A program made the position numbers and the translations under genes. Below are positions 8,206-16,624 of a DNA stretch of 64,000 nucleotides, one piece after another. How positions within the stretch are numbered: position 1 is the stretch's first letter; each line of letters opens with the position of its first letter. The DNA comes from Arthrobacter sp. PAMC 25486. GTDB taxonomy: Bacteria > Actinomycetota > Actinomycetes > Actinomycetales > Micrococcaceae. The notes beneath the pieces were generated by a model. The model was not told the origin of the DNA, did no database searches, and saw only the letters and a list, made by a program, of their open reading frames with translations. The stretch covers positions 3,928,439-3,992,438 of the forward strand of contig NZ_CP007595.1 in NCBI RefSeq assembly GCF_000785535.1, in the 5' to 3' direction.

Positions 8206-9221
8206 CAGCGGACATGCTGGTTGAAAAAGAAATAACATCGCCCGTGGCACTGACGCTCCCCAACGGCAGGCTCAACCCTGAAGCTGTGGGGTGGACGCGC
8301 ACGCCGCTGCACGACACCTCCGGCATTGGCCGTGGGCGCCAGCGGTGGGGGCGGAACAAACGCTGGGAATATTGGGCGCTCACGACTCCAACGCACATTG
8401 CGGCCTTGACGGTTTCCTCCCTGGACTATGCAGCCGTGCATGAACTGTGGGTGCTGGACCGGACCACCGGAGTTTCGGTTGGCGCAAACGTGACGGGCAT
8501 GCTGGGCGGCAGCGCCACCCTGCCGCCGTCGATGGGGGAGGGGCCTGCCCAAGCACGGAGCAAGAATCTGAGCATTGACATCATCGAGGTTCCCGGCGGG
8601 ACTCGGCTGCGTGCCCAGACACCCCGGGTGCGGCTGGACATTATGGCTGCCAGGCCCGCAGGCCACGAGTCCCTGGGCGTTGTGGTGCCGTGGAACGACC
8701 GCCAGTTCCAGTACACGGTCAAGGATGTTGCCCGCCCGGCCAGCGGCACCCTGTCCGTTGACGGCATCGGGTTCGAGATTCCGGCGGGAGAGTCCTGGGC
8801 CGTCCTGGACCATGGCCGCGGCCGCTGGCCCTACACGATGCACTGGAATTGGGGTGCTGGTTCAGGCACCACCGACGGGCGCGTGATCGGCATCCAGCTC
8901 GGCTCCAAATGGACCGACGGCACCGGTGCCACCGAAAACTCACTGCTGGTGGACGGCAGGCTGCACAAGATCAGCGAAAACCTGGTGTGGGACTACAACA
9001 CCACCGAATGGCTGGCGCCGTGGCACATTCACGGCCAGTCGGCGGACCTCATCTTCACACCGTTTTACGACAAGGTCTCCGCCATCAACTTGGGGCTCCT
9101 GGGCAACAACACCCACCAGTGCTTTGGCCACTACGACGGCGAGATCGCCGACAGCGCCGGAAACCGCATCCGGGTGGCCGGCATCCTTGGCTGGGCCGAG
9201 GACGTCCACAACCGCTGGTGA
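8202..9221 (+). CDS. DUF2804 family protein
   Basis: 339 aa; the ATG overlaps the GH2 stop. It matches the DUF2804 pattern: GRLNPEAVGWTRTP, then GRQRWGRNKRWEYWALTTP near the N-terminus, LGVVVPWNDRQFQYT in the middle, and the Trp/His-rich HWNWGAG, followed by LWDYN-like and FGHYDGE stretches. The protein is beta-rich, without signal peptide or membrane helix. The family has no established biochemical role. Translational coupling to a GH2 enzyme suggests it acts on, or binds, the same glycoside. Confidence 0.8.
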   Translation: MTADMLVEKEITSPVALTLPNGRLNPEAVGWTRTPLHDTSGIGRGRQRWGRNKRWEYWALTTPTHIAALTVSSLDYAAVHELWVLDRTTGVSVGANVTGMLGGSATLPPSMGEGPAQARSKNLSIDIIEVPGGTRLRAQTPRVRLDIMAARPAGHESLGVVVPWNDRQFQYTVKDVARPASGTLSVDGIGFEIPAGESWAVLDHGRGRWPYTMHWNWGAGSGTTDGRVIGIQLGSKWTDGTGATENSLLVDGRLHKISENLVWDYNTTEWLAPWHIHGQSADLIFTPFYDKVSAINLGLLGNNTHQCFGHYDGEIADSAGNRIRVAGILGWAEDVHNRW

Positions 9222-9227
9222 TCCCCA

Positions 9228-9335
9228 CGCCCTCCCTAACCTCGTGCCTCGGCCAGGGAACCCTCGGGCGCGTGGGCCCATCGCCCTCCCTAACCTCGTG
9301 CCTCGGCCAGGGAACCCTCGGGCGCGTGGACCCAT
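9228..9335. repeat. Two tandem copies of a 54-bp unit
   Basis: Copies at 9228-9281 and 9282-9335 share the core CTCGGCCAGGGAACCCTCGG and differ at about one base. A partial third unit follows. The block lies between the convergent ends of the DUF2804 and permease genes. The sequence has the character of a dispersed intergenic repeat. Confidence 0.8.
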
Positions 9336-9340
9336 TGCCC

Positions 9341-11320
9341 TCAGCCCACGTGCACCCAGGGCCGCTGGGTGAGCTCGGGTTCCGCCTCACGGAGCACCTC
9401 GCGGGTCACCGGCGCTATTTCGCCCTCGCCGATGAACAGGTACTTCAGCAGGTTCGTGATGGGGTTGCCCTCGGTCCAACGGAAGTAAATGTGCGGAATC
9501 AGCCCTGTGGCGTCCCGGATGTGCAGCAGGACGGCGGCAATCGTGTTGGGCACGTTGGAGGAATGCACCTGGAGAATTTTGAAGCCGTGGCGGGTGATGC
9601 CCTTGACCTCCAATGCCGTTTCAAAGTCCGATGAGTCATCCACGATGACCTCCATGAACAGTACGTCGCGGGGGTTGCCAATCTCATTGACGAGCGCAGC
9701 ATGGGCCAACTTGCGCCGGTAAGCGGCCGCGCTGCGGGTCTTGGGATCGTGGGAGATGATCCGGATGGCGCCCTCGTCCAGGGCGGCCACAAAATTCATG
9801 GCGGCCTCATCCATGCGGATCCAGGTGGCCCGCAGCTCAAAGGAGCGCCGCAGCCGGGAGAGCAGGCTGACGATCACAATGCCCAGGATGAACAGCAGGG
9901 CAATCTTGAGCCCGTCGGGCCGTTCAATGGAATTCGCCACGGTCGTGTAAATGAACGCCAGCGACACCGCGCCGAAACCAACCGTCTTTGCCCGCTCGCC
10001 CTTCCGCCTGGCCGAGAGTGTCACGGCAATGGCCGCCGAGGTGATGAGCACCAGCACGCCGGTGGCGTAGGCACCTCCCTGGGCATCGACGTCGGCCTTG
10101 AAAATGATGGTGATGAGAACGGCGACGGCGGTGAACACGAGTACCAGCGGGCGAACCGCACCAGCCCACTGCGGTGCCATGCCGAAGCGCGGCAGGTAGC
10201 GCGGCACGAGGTTGAGCAGGCCGGCCATGGCGCTGGCGCCGGCAAACCACAGGATGGCGATGGTGCTGATGTCGTAGACGGTGCCGAAGCCTTCGCCGAG
10301 GAGGTCGTGGGCCAGGAACGCCAGGGCACGGCCGTTGGCGGCGCCGCCGGGCTGGAATTCCGCGGCCGGTATCAGGATGGTGGTGGCGATGGAGGAGGTG
10401 ATGAGGAAGCTGCTCATGATGAGCGCCGCTGTCGTCAGCAGTCTGTGGGCGCCCTTGATGCGGCCCTCGGGATTCTCCTCCGTGTCGGTGGACCGGCCCT
10501 TGATCTGGGGCATGACGGCGACGCCGGTTTCAAAACCGGACAGGCCGAGCGCCAGGCGCGGGAAGACCAGAAGGGCGATCGCGACCACCATGACAGGGTT
10601 GCCGTGCTGGGTTGTCAGCGCCGTCCACCAGTCATTGGTGAGCAGCGGGCTTTGGGCCACGTTGACCAGGGCTACGCTGATGACAACCAGGTTCAGGGTC
10701 AGGAACACGGCCACCAACACCACGGCAATGCCGATGGCCTCCTTGAAGCCGCGCAGGAAGACGGCGGCCAGCCCGGCAATCAGCACGAGTGTGATGGCGA
10801 TGTTGTGCCCTTGCAGGAAATTGGGGGCGAAGGGATTTTCAATCACATGGGCCGTGGCGTCAGCGCTGGAGAGTGTGATGGTGATCATGAAGTCGGTGGC
10901 GGCAAAACCCAGCAGCGCAAGCACGAAGAGTTTCCCCCACCAACGCGGCAGGAGGCGTTCGAGCATGGCGATGGATCCTGCACCGTGCGGGCTCTCCCGC
11001 GCCACTCGCTTGTAGACGGGCAGTGCGCCAAGTAAGGTCACGAGCACGAGCACGATCGTGGCCAGGGGAGCCAGCACACCGGCGGCCAGCGCGGCGATGG
11101 CCGGCTGGTAGCCAAGGGTTGAGAAATAGTCCAGGCCCGTCAGGCACATGACACGCCACCACGAATGGCGCTTGTGTCCCGCCTCGGGCCGGCCGTGGGG
11201 GCCCTGCCGCTTGCCGGAACTTTCCGGCATGCCCTCGAGCAGCCACTGGCGCAGGGCCGCCTTGCCCCGCAGCTTCACAGGAGCGCCGGGGTCGTCAGGG
11301 GCTTTGGCGAGGGATGTCAC
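9341..11320 (-). CDS. APC-superfamily permease, KimA/KUP-like
   Basis: 659 aa from a GTG at 11320 with GGAAGG upstream. There is a cytoplasmic N-terminus of about 60 aa. Twelve or so membrane helices follow, beginning at [20 protein letters not shown], the DYxSTLxYQP-type start seen in KimA/KUP-like potassium carriers. The last 160 residues are soluble ([38 protein letters not shown]), as in KimA-type proteins whose tail is regulatory. Annotation pipelines usually call such proteins amino acid permeases. Potassium uptake is an inference. It is monocistronic and followed by a tandem repeat. Confidence 0.72.
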   Translation of the reverse strand: MTSLAKAPDDPGAPVKLRGKAALRQWLLEGMPESSGKRQGPHGRPEAGHKRHSWWRVMCLTGLDYFSTLGYQPAIAALAAGVLAPLATIVLVLVTLLGALPVYKRVARESPHGAGSIAMLERLLPRWWGKLFVLALLGFAATDFMITITLSSADATAHVIENPFAPNFLQGHNIAITLVLIAGLAAVFLRGFKEAIGIAVVLVAVFLTLNLVVISVALVNVAQSPLLTNDWWTALTTQHGNPVMVVAIALLVFPRLALGLSGFETGVAVMPQIKGRSTDTEENPEGRIKGAHRLLTTAALIMSSFLITSSIATTILIPAAEFQPGGAANGRALAFLAHDLLGEGFGTVYDISTIAILWFAGASAMAGLLNLVPRYLPRFGMAPQWAGAVRPLVLVFTAVAVLITIIFKADVDAQGGAYATGVLVLITSAAIAVTLSARRKGERAKTVGFGAVSLAFIYTTVANSIERPDGLKIALLFILGIVIVSLLSRLRRSFELRATWIRMDEAAMNFVAALDEGAIRIISHDPKTRSAAAYRRKLAHAALVNEIGNPRDVLFMEVIVDDSSDFETALEVKGITRHGFKILQVHSSNVPNTIAAVLLHIRDATGLIPHIYFRWTEGNPITNLLKYLFIGEGEIAPVTREVLREAEPELTQRPWVHVG

Positions 11321-11499
11321 AGGCGGCCTTCCGTTTCGGCGCCGTTCTCCGGCGGCTTATGGAGACTAGCACCGGCTTGGGCTGAAAGGACCCTGTCTTG
11401 ACGAAATCTTAACGCCGAATCTTCCGGATTGCAGGGACTGTGGTCCGGATTGCGAAGGCAGTCGGCTGCTTGGCTGGGAGGTGGCCCAGATTGCCAGCC

Positions 11500-11613
11500 C
11501 GGGGGTAGTTGTTGCCATTCGCCCGCGGTGTACCGGGGTCGGATTGCAACAACTACCCCCGGAGCCGGCGAAATTGTCCGCAATGGCGGCGAATGGCAAC
11601 TATTACCCCGCGA
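11500..11613. repeat. Three-copy inverted repeat with GGGGGTAGTTGTTGC arms
   Basis: CGGGGGTAGTTGTTGC at 11500-11515 pairs perfectly with 11546-11561 (16 bp, 30-base loop). A third, inverted and slightly diverged copy lies at about 11590-11613 and also shares the flanking GCGAATGGCAACTA segment. It could form alternative hairpins. Confidence 0.75.
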
Positions 11614-11716
11614 AAGCGCTTGCGCCGCACCCTCTTATCAAGTGCCGCCGTCCTGAGTGAACCACAGTCGACGGAAAGTATCCCTCATGAAACTTTTGGT
11701 TCCCATTAGTGAACAT

Positions 11717-11772
11717 CAGTTGTACGATAGTGAGCAACTGCTTAGGTGTGACGCACGTCTACTGTGCGCCAC
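11717..11772 (+). promoter_or_regulatory. Inverted repeat and leader hairpin of the guanidino operon
   Basis: CAGTTG-N12-CAACTG at 11717-11740 is a possible operator containing a TACGAT -10-like box. It is followed by a leader hairpin at 11748-11772 (GTGACGCAC with GTGCGCCAC, one mismatch, 7-nt loop). The gene starts 37 bp later. Confidence 0.4.
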
Positions 11773-11808
11773 CCGCCTGAGAAACCGCCACAAGAAACGA
11801 GGACATCC

Positions 11809-12891
11809 ATGAAAGAGCTCCGCATCGAGGCCAACGGAAACCTTGGCCCGATCGATTCCTCCCGGATCCCGCGCTACGCGGGCGCCGCGACGTACGCGCG
11901 CCTCCCGCGACTGGACCAGGTCGCGAAGGCCGATGTCGCCGTCGTCGGCGTCCCCTTTGACAGTGGCGTTTCCTACCGCCCGGGTGCCCGCTTCGGCGCC
12001 AACCACGTCCGTGAAGCGTCCCGCCTGCTGCGCCCGTACAACCCGGCCTGGGATGTTTCCCCGTTTGAAAACTGCCAGGTGGCCGACGCCGGCGACATGG
12101 CCGTGAACCCCTTCAACATCAACGAAGCCATTGAAACCATCCAGCAAAACGCGCTAGACCTGACCGCCGGCGGCTCCAAGCTGCTGACCATCGGTGGCGA
12201 CCACACCATCTCCCTGCCGCTGCTGCGTGCGGCCGCCGAGCGTGCCGGCGAGCCCATCGCCATGTTGCACTTCGACGCGCACCTGGACACCTGGGACACC
12301 TACTTTGGCGCCGAATATACGCACGGCACCCCCTTCCGCCGCGCCGTCGAGGAAGGCATCCTGGACACGGAGGCCATCTCCCACGTGGGCACCCGGGGCC
12401 CGCTCTACGGCAAGAAGGACCTCGACGACGACCACCGCTTCGGCTTCGGCATCGTCACCTCCGCGGACGTCTACTACCAGGGCGTGCTGGAAACCGTCGC
12501 CAAGATCCGCGACCGGATCGGCAAACGCCCCCTCTACATCTCCGTCGACATCGACGTGCTGGACCCCGCGCACGCCCCCGGCACCGGCACCCCCGAGGCC
12601 GGCGGCATCAGCAGCCGCGAGCTCATCGAGATCATCCGCGGCTTCCGCGGCATGAACCTGGTCGGCGCCGACATCGTGGAGGTGGCACCCGCCTACGACC
12701 ACGCCGAAATCACCGGGATCGCCGCCAGCCACGTGGGCTTTGAACTCGTCACACTGATGGCCGACAACCATGTTGCAGGCGACCGCTTTGGTGCACCCAA
12801 CGGTTACGCCGCACAGGCACTCGATGCAGAAGCACGACGCCGGACGGCCGGGTTCGCGCCTGCCGCCACCACCGAAGGCGGCATCAAGTGA
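11809..12891 (+). CDS. Arginase-family ureohydrolase (agmatinase or guanidinobutyrase)
   Basis: 360 aa, start after ACGAGGAC. The Mn2+ ligands of the arginase/agmatinase family are all visible: [20 protein letters not shown] and [20 protein letters not shown]-terminal [17 protein letters not shown] is the substrate-loop motif of the agmatinase branch. The enzyme splits a guanidino group into urea plus an amine. The stop overlaps the next gene (GTGA). That neighbour is a ThDP enzyme resembling 2-ketoarginine decarboxylase, so 4-guanidinobutyrate is a plausible substrate alongside agmatine. Confidence 0.88.
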   Translation: MKELRIEANGNLGPIDSSRIPRYAGAATYARLPRLDQVAKADVAVVGVPFDSGVSYRPGARFGANHVREASRLLRPYNPAWDVSPFENCQVADAGDMAVNPFNINEAIETIQQNALDLTAGGSKLLTIGGDHTISLPLLRAAAERAGEPIAMLHFDAHLDTWDTYFGAEYTHGTPFRRAVEEGILDTEAISHVGTRGPLYGKKDLDDDHRFGFGIVTSADVYYQGVLETVAKIRDRIGKRPLYISVDIDVLDPAHAPGTGTPEAGGISSRELIEIIRGFRGMNLVGADIVEVAPAYDHAEITGIAASHVGFELVTLMADNHVAGDRFGAPNGYAAQALDAEARRRTAGFAPAATTEGGIK

Positions 12892-14561
12892 CGGCCCCGG
12901 TCGAGACCCAGGTTCAGCGCAACGGTGGCGACCTCGTCGTCGAGACCCTGACCGCACTGGGTGCCAAGACGGTTTTTGGCATCCCCGGCCAGCACGCGCT
13001 GGGCCTCTTTGATGCGCTCAGCCGCTCGCCGCTGCATTTTGTCTCCTCCCGTGTGGAAAACAACTCCGCCTTCGCCGCCGACGGCTACTCCCGCGCCACG
13101 GGCGAGGTGGGTGTGCTGTTCCTGTCCACCGGACCCGGCGCATTGACGGCCCTGGCCGGGCTACAGGAAGCCTACGCTACCGGCGTTCCCATGATTGTTG
13201 TGGCCAGCCAGATCCCGCTGGAAGGTTTGGGTGCCCGGCGCAAGGGCATGCTGCACCAGCTCGATGACCAGAAGGCTTCGGCTGCGAACGTGACGAAGAG
13301 CCAGCGGCTTATCCAGCACGCCTCCGGCATTCCCTCCGCCATCCAGGATGCGTGGACGGAAGCCGTGTCCTCCCCGCAGGGCCCGGTGTGGGTCGAGGTG
13401 CCGCAAAACGTGCTGCTCGATCCCATCTTTGTCCCGGCCGTCGAAGATGCGCTGGCCGAACCGTTCGACAACCCGCCGCGCGTCGAACTTGTGCGGGAAG
13501 CGGTGAAATGGTTGACCGCCGCAAAACGCCCCGCCATCGTTGCCGGCGGCGGTGCCCGCCGCGGCAGCGCCGAGAAGCAGCTGCTCTCCATCGCCGAAAA
13601 GCTCAACGCCCCGGTCGTCTGCACACCCGGCGGCAACGGTGCGTTCCCCTGGAACCACGAACTGTCGCTGCAGTCGTGGATGGAGGACCGCTACGTCACC
13701 GAGGTCTTGGAAGACGCGGACGTGCTGGTCGTCGTCGGCTCGTCCCTGGGGGAGGTGTCCAGCAACTACTTCACCATGGAGCCGCGCGGGCGCATCATCC
13801 AGATCGACGCCGAACCGCGCGTACTGGAGTCCAACCGCCCGGCCCTGGGCATCCGCGCCGACGCCGGACAGGCACTGACGGCACTCGATGAAGCGCTGGA
13901 CGCCTCGCTCAGCGCCGACGCGGACTGGCATGGAGCCACGCCGCAGGCCGTCGTGGCCGAAACCCTTGCGAAGGTGCAGGCCCGGCTCGACGGGCAGGAC
14001 CTGGCCCTTGAACGCAAGTTCATGGCCGACATCCGCGAGGCTGTACCAGCAGATATGCAGACGTTCTGGGACATGACCATCTCCGCCTACTGGGGCTGGA
14101 GCTGCTGGGACTCACGGGACGGCGAGTTCCACTCGGCACAGGGTGCCGGCGGCCTCGGCTACGGCTTCCCGGCCGCATTGGGCGGGGCCCTTGGCCTGCA
14201 GAGCCAAGGCAAGCCCTCCCGCGTGCTGGCCGTGGCCGGCGACGGATCCTCCATGTACTCCATTGCGGAACTGGCCACGGCCAGGCAGCACAATGCGCCC
14301 GTCACCTGGCTCATCGTTGACGACGGTGGCTACGGCATCCTGCGCGAATACATGATCGACACCTTCGGCAAGGCCACCCACACCGAGCTCGCCCGGCCTG
14401 ACTTTGTGAAGCTCGCGGAGGCCTTCGGTGTTCCTGCCCAGCGGGTGGCGCCCGAGGATGTCGGGGACGCACTCAAGGCGGGCTTCGCCGCCGACGGGCC
14501 CAACGTCGTCGTGGTTGACGTGCTGTTGAAGATGTTTGGACCCACCCACCTGGACATCTAA
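12888..14561 (+). CDS. Thiamine diphosphate-dependent enzyme (acetolactate synthase/AruI type)
   Basis: 557 aa, GTG start overlapping the previous stop. All three ThDP-fold domains are present. The N-terminal PYR domain has the catalytic Glu in [20 protein letters not shown]. The central domain is about residues 195-330. The C-terminal PP domain has [15 protein letters not shown] and the metal-binding GG-GD region. Length and architecture fit acetolactate synthases and the related decarboxylases such as AruI (2-ketoarginine decarboxylase). Coupling to a guanidino hydrolase favours a decarboxylase in arginine catabolism over branched-chain biosynthesis. No small subunit is adjacent. Confidence 0.82.
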   Translation: MTAPVETQVQRNGGDLVVETLTALGAKTVFGIPGQHALGLFDALSRSPLHFVSSRVENNSAFAADGYSRATGEVGVLFLSTGPGALTALAGLQEAYATGVPMIVVASQIPLEGLGARRKGMLHQLDDQKASAANVTKSQRLIQHASGIPSAIQDAWTEAVSSPQGPVWVEVPQNVLLDPIFVPAVEDALAEPFDNPPRVELVREAVKWLTAAKRPAIVAGGGARRGSAEKQLLSIAEKLNAPVVCTPGGNGAFPWNHELSLQSWMEDRYVTEVLEDADVLVVVGSSLGEVSSNYFTMEPRGRIIQIDAEPRVLESNRPALGIRADAGQALTALDEALDASLSADADWHGATPQAVVAETLAKVQARLDGQDLALERKFMADIREAVPADMQTFWDMTISAYWGWSCWDSRDGEFHSAQGAGGLGYGFPAALGGALGLQSQGKPSRVLAVAGDGSSMYSIAELATARQHNAPVTWLIVDDGGYGILREYMIDTFGKATHTELARPDFVKLAEAFGVPAQRVAPEDVGDALKAGFAADGPNVVVVDVLLKMFGPTHLDI

Positions 14562-14592
14562 CGCGGACGTCCCTGACGCCCGGTTCGAAACC

Positions 14593-14635
14593 GCAGCTGA
14601 TGCGATGAATTTGCCCAAATCATCGCATCAGCTGC
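14593..14635 (+). terminator. Terminator after the guanidino operon
   Basis: GCAGCTGATGCGATGA at 14593-14608 pairs perfectly (16 bp) with 14620-14635 around an 11-nt loop. It is followed by TGTTTCAATTCC and lies 31 bp after the stop of the ThDP gene. Confidence 0.75.
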
Positions 14636-14686
14636 TGTTTCAATTCCTGGGACCGGCGCTCAGCCGGTGCCGATAGGATGAATTCC

Positions 14687-16534
14687 ATGAGTTCCGCTGT
14701 TGGGTCGCAGACCCGTCCGTTCCAAGTTGACCTGCATGGCGTCGTTGACCTTCTGAGCCGGCACATTTATTCGGGACCGCAGGTATACCTGCGCGAACTG
14801 ATCCAAAACGGCCGCGATGCCATTGTTGCCCGCCGGCTGGCAGAAGGAGCCGAAGGCGCGGAGTCGTCCGGCCGGCGGGAAATCCGCATCTTCCCGTCCA
14901 GCCCGGACAACCCCGAATTCCGGGTGGACGACGACGGCATCGGCCTGAACGTCGACGAGGTGGCGCAGCTGCTGGCCACCGTGGGACGCAGTTCCAAGCG
15001 GGATCTTTTTGAGCTGCCGCGCCAGGACCTGCTGGGCCAGTTCGGCATCGGCCTGCTGTCCTGCTTCATGGTGGCCGATGAAATCGAGGTGGTCTCCCGC
15101 AAGGCGGGCGAGAGCGCCGTCAGATGGGTCGGTTCCGCATCCGGGACGTTCAGTGTGAGCGTGCTGGACGGCGTCGACCTTCCCGTGGGAACCAGTGTGA
15201 AGCTGCGCCCCCGCGCCGATGACGCGGAGCTGTGCACCCGCAAAACGGTCACCGAACTGGCCACGCGCTATGCCCGCTACCTGCCGGTGCCGATCCTGGT
15301 TGCCGATGGCACCGGAGGCTTCGACACCATCAACCGCCCGTCGCTATTCATCCTGGCCGGGGAGGAAAGGGCGGAGCGGCGCAGCGAACTGCTGGAGCTG
15401 GGCACCGAGCTGATCGGCGCCCGGCCATTGGACGCCATTGAGCTCAGCGGCCCCTCCACCGGAACCCGCGGCACCGCCTACATCCTGCCGTTCACCCCGC
15501 CGCCGTCTGCCCGGGCCGCGCACGCCGTCTACCTCGGCGGCATGCTCGTCGATGAGCACAGCCAGGACCTGTTGCCGGAATGGGCCTTCTTTGTGCGGGC
15601 CGTAGTGGATTCCACGGGCCTGAAACCGACGGCATCGCGCGAATCCCTCGTGGCCGACGAATCGTTGGAGATGACCCGGACCGAACTGGGGGCCGCGCTG
15701 CGGGCCTGGATCATCCGCATGGGAGCCGCCAACCCGAACAAACTGGCCGAATTTGTCTCCATCCACCACCTGGGCCTGAAATCGCTGGTGGCGCACGACG
15801 ACGAACTGGCCTCGTTCCTGACCCGCTGGCTGAGCGTGGAAACCACCGCCGGACGCATGACCATCGAAGAACTGGTCTCCCGCCAAAAACACATCAGGTA
15901 CACCGAGTCGATGGAGGAATTCCGCCAGATCGCCGCCATGGTTCCGGCCGAAGACCCCGTGGTCAACGGCGGCTATGTCTACGACACGGAGATCATCCGC
16001 CGCCTGCCTTTCCTCTTCGACGGCACGAGTGTGGAGAAGGTGGCGCTGGCAGCGCTGCTGAATTCCCTCGCTGTCCCGGCACTGGCGGAACGTGCAGCCG
16101 TGCTGGAATTTGAGCAGCGCGCCAGCGCAGTCCTGAAGCCCTTCGACGTCCAGGTGAACGTGCGCAACTTTGCGCCGGTGGAGGTTTCCGCCCTGTACCT
16201 GGCAGACGAAGCTGTGCTGCGCGGGATGCATCGCAGTGCTGCCCGCAGAGTGGCCAATTCCCTGTGGAGCGGGGTGCTGGCCAAGGCCGAAAAATCCTTG
16301 GAAGCAGCCACGGAGCACAACCACCAGCTGGCCCAGGCCACCCTCTGTGCTAATTGGGACAACCCGCTGATCCGCACACTGGCCAAAAGCAGCGACGGTG
16401 CAGTCTTCAACCGGACCATCAAGCTGCTGTACGTGCAGGCCATGCTCGGCGCCCACCAGCCGCTCGGGGCCGCCCAGCGCAGCCTGCTCACAGAATCGCT
16501 CAATGACCTGGTCCAGCTGAGCATGAGCAGCTAG
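14687..16534 (+). CDS. HSP90-family ATPase (HtpG-like)
   Basis: 615 aa from the second of two close ATGs, which has TAGGA at a better distance. The GHKL ATPase domain is intact: Glu37 in YLRELIQNGRDA, then DDDGIGLNVDEV and LGQFGIGLLSCFM. The middle domain keeps FVRAVVDSTGLKPTASRESLV, containing the Arg that contacts ATP in HtpG. Length is close to HtpG, but the C-terminal dimerisation region is diverged. Between this gene and the 959-aa TPR gene are 90 bp with a hairpin, so they are probably one unit: a chaperone and its adaptor. Eukaryotic Hsp90 also uses TPR co-chaperones, but that parallel is only suggestive. Confidence 0.88.
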   Translation: MSSAVGSQTRPFQVDLHGVVDLLSRHIYSGPQVYLRELIQNGRDAIVARRLAEGAEGAESSGRREIRIFPSSPDNPEFRVDDDGIGLNVDEVAQLLATVGRSSKRDLFELPRQDLLGQFGIGLLSCFMVADEIEVVSRKAGESAVRWVGSASGTFSVSVLDGVDLPVGTSVKLRPRADDAELCTRKTVTELATRYARYLPVPILVADGTGGFDTINRPSLFILAGEERAERRSELLELGTELIGARPLDAIELSGPSTGTRGTAYILPFTPPPSARAAHAVYLGGMLVDEHSQDLLPEWAFFVRAVVDSTGLKPTASRESLVADESLEMTRTELGAALRAWIIRMGAANPNKLAEFVSIHHLGLKSLVAHDDELASFLTRWLSVETTAGRMTIEELVSRQKHIRYTESMEEFRQIAAMVPAEDPVVNGGYVYDTEIIRRLPFLFDGTSVEKVALAALLNSLAVPALAERAAVLEFEQRASAVLKPFDVQVNVRNFAPVEVSALYLADEAVLRGMHRSAARRVANSLWSGVLAKAEKSLEAATEHNHQLAQATLCANWDNPLIRTLAKSSDGAVFNRTIKLLYVQAMLGAHQPLGAAQRSLLTESLNDLVQLSMSS

Positions 16535-16569
16535 CCCACCATCCATGCGCCGCCCGCGGACGGCGGTGC

Positions 16570-16596
16570 CGCCGCACGGCCAATTCGCGTGCGGCG
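16570..16596 (+). promoter_or_regulatory. Intercistronic hairpin between HSP90 and TPR genes
   Basis: CGCCGCACG pairs with CGTGCGGCG (9 bp, 9-nt loop) without a T tract. It lies 28 bp before the TPR start and could tune expression of the second gene or protect the mRNA. Confidence 0.35.
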
Positions 16597-16624
16597 ACGC
16601 TTGTCCATGTAAGAGGGAACAGAA

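Larger units (their letters stand above)
11321..11808. other. 488-bp divergent intergenic region
   Basis: No credible gene was found. The region holds the promoters of the permease (-) and the guanidino operon (+), a repeat block at 11500-11613, and a promoter-proximal inverted repeat and leader hairpin at 11717-11772. Short ORFs here are GC-rich artefacts. Confidence 0.6.

Noticed and set aside
9228..9335. CRISPR-like array
   Set aside because: Only two adjacent units without spacers and no cas genes; a simple tandem repeat.
9701..11035. 444-aa open frame opposite the KimA/APC-like permease
   Set aside because: Antisense frame with low-complexity Gly/Asp/His composition; the - strand permease is convincing.
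14581..14640. GGTTCGAAACC as a possible tRNA T-arm
   Set aside because: No acceptor, D or anticodon arms fit around it; the adjacent perfect hairpin is a terminator.
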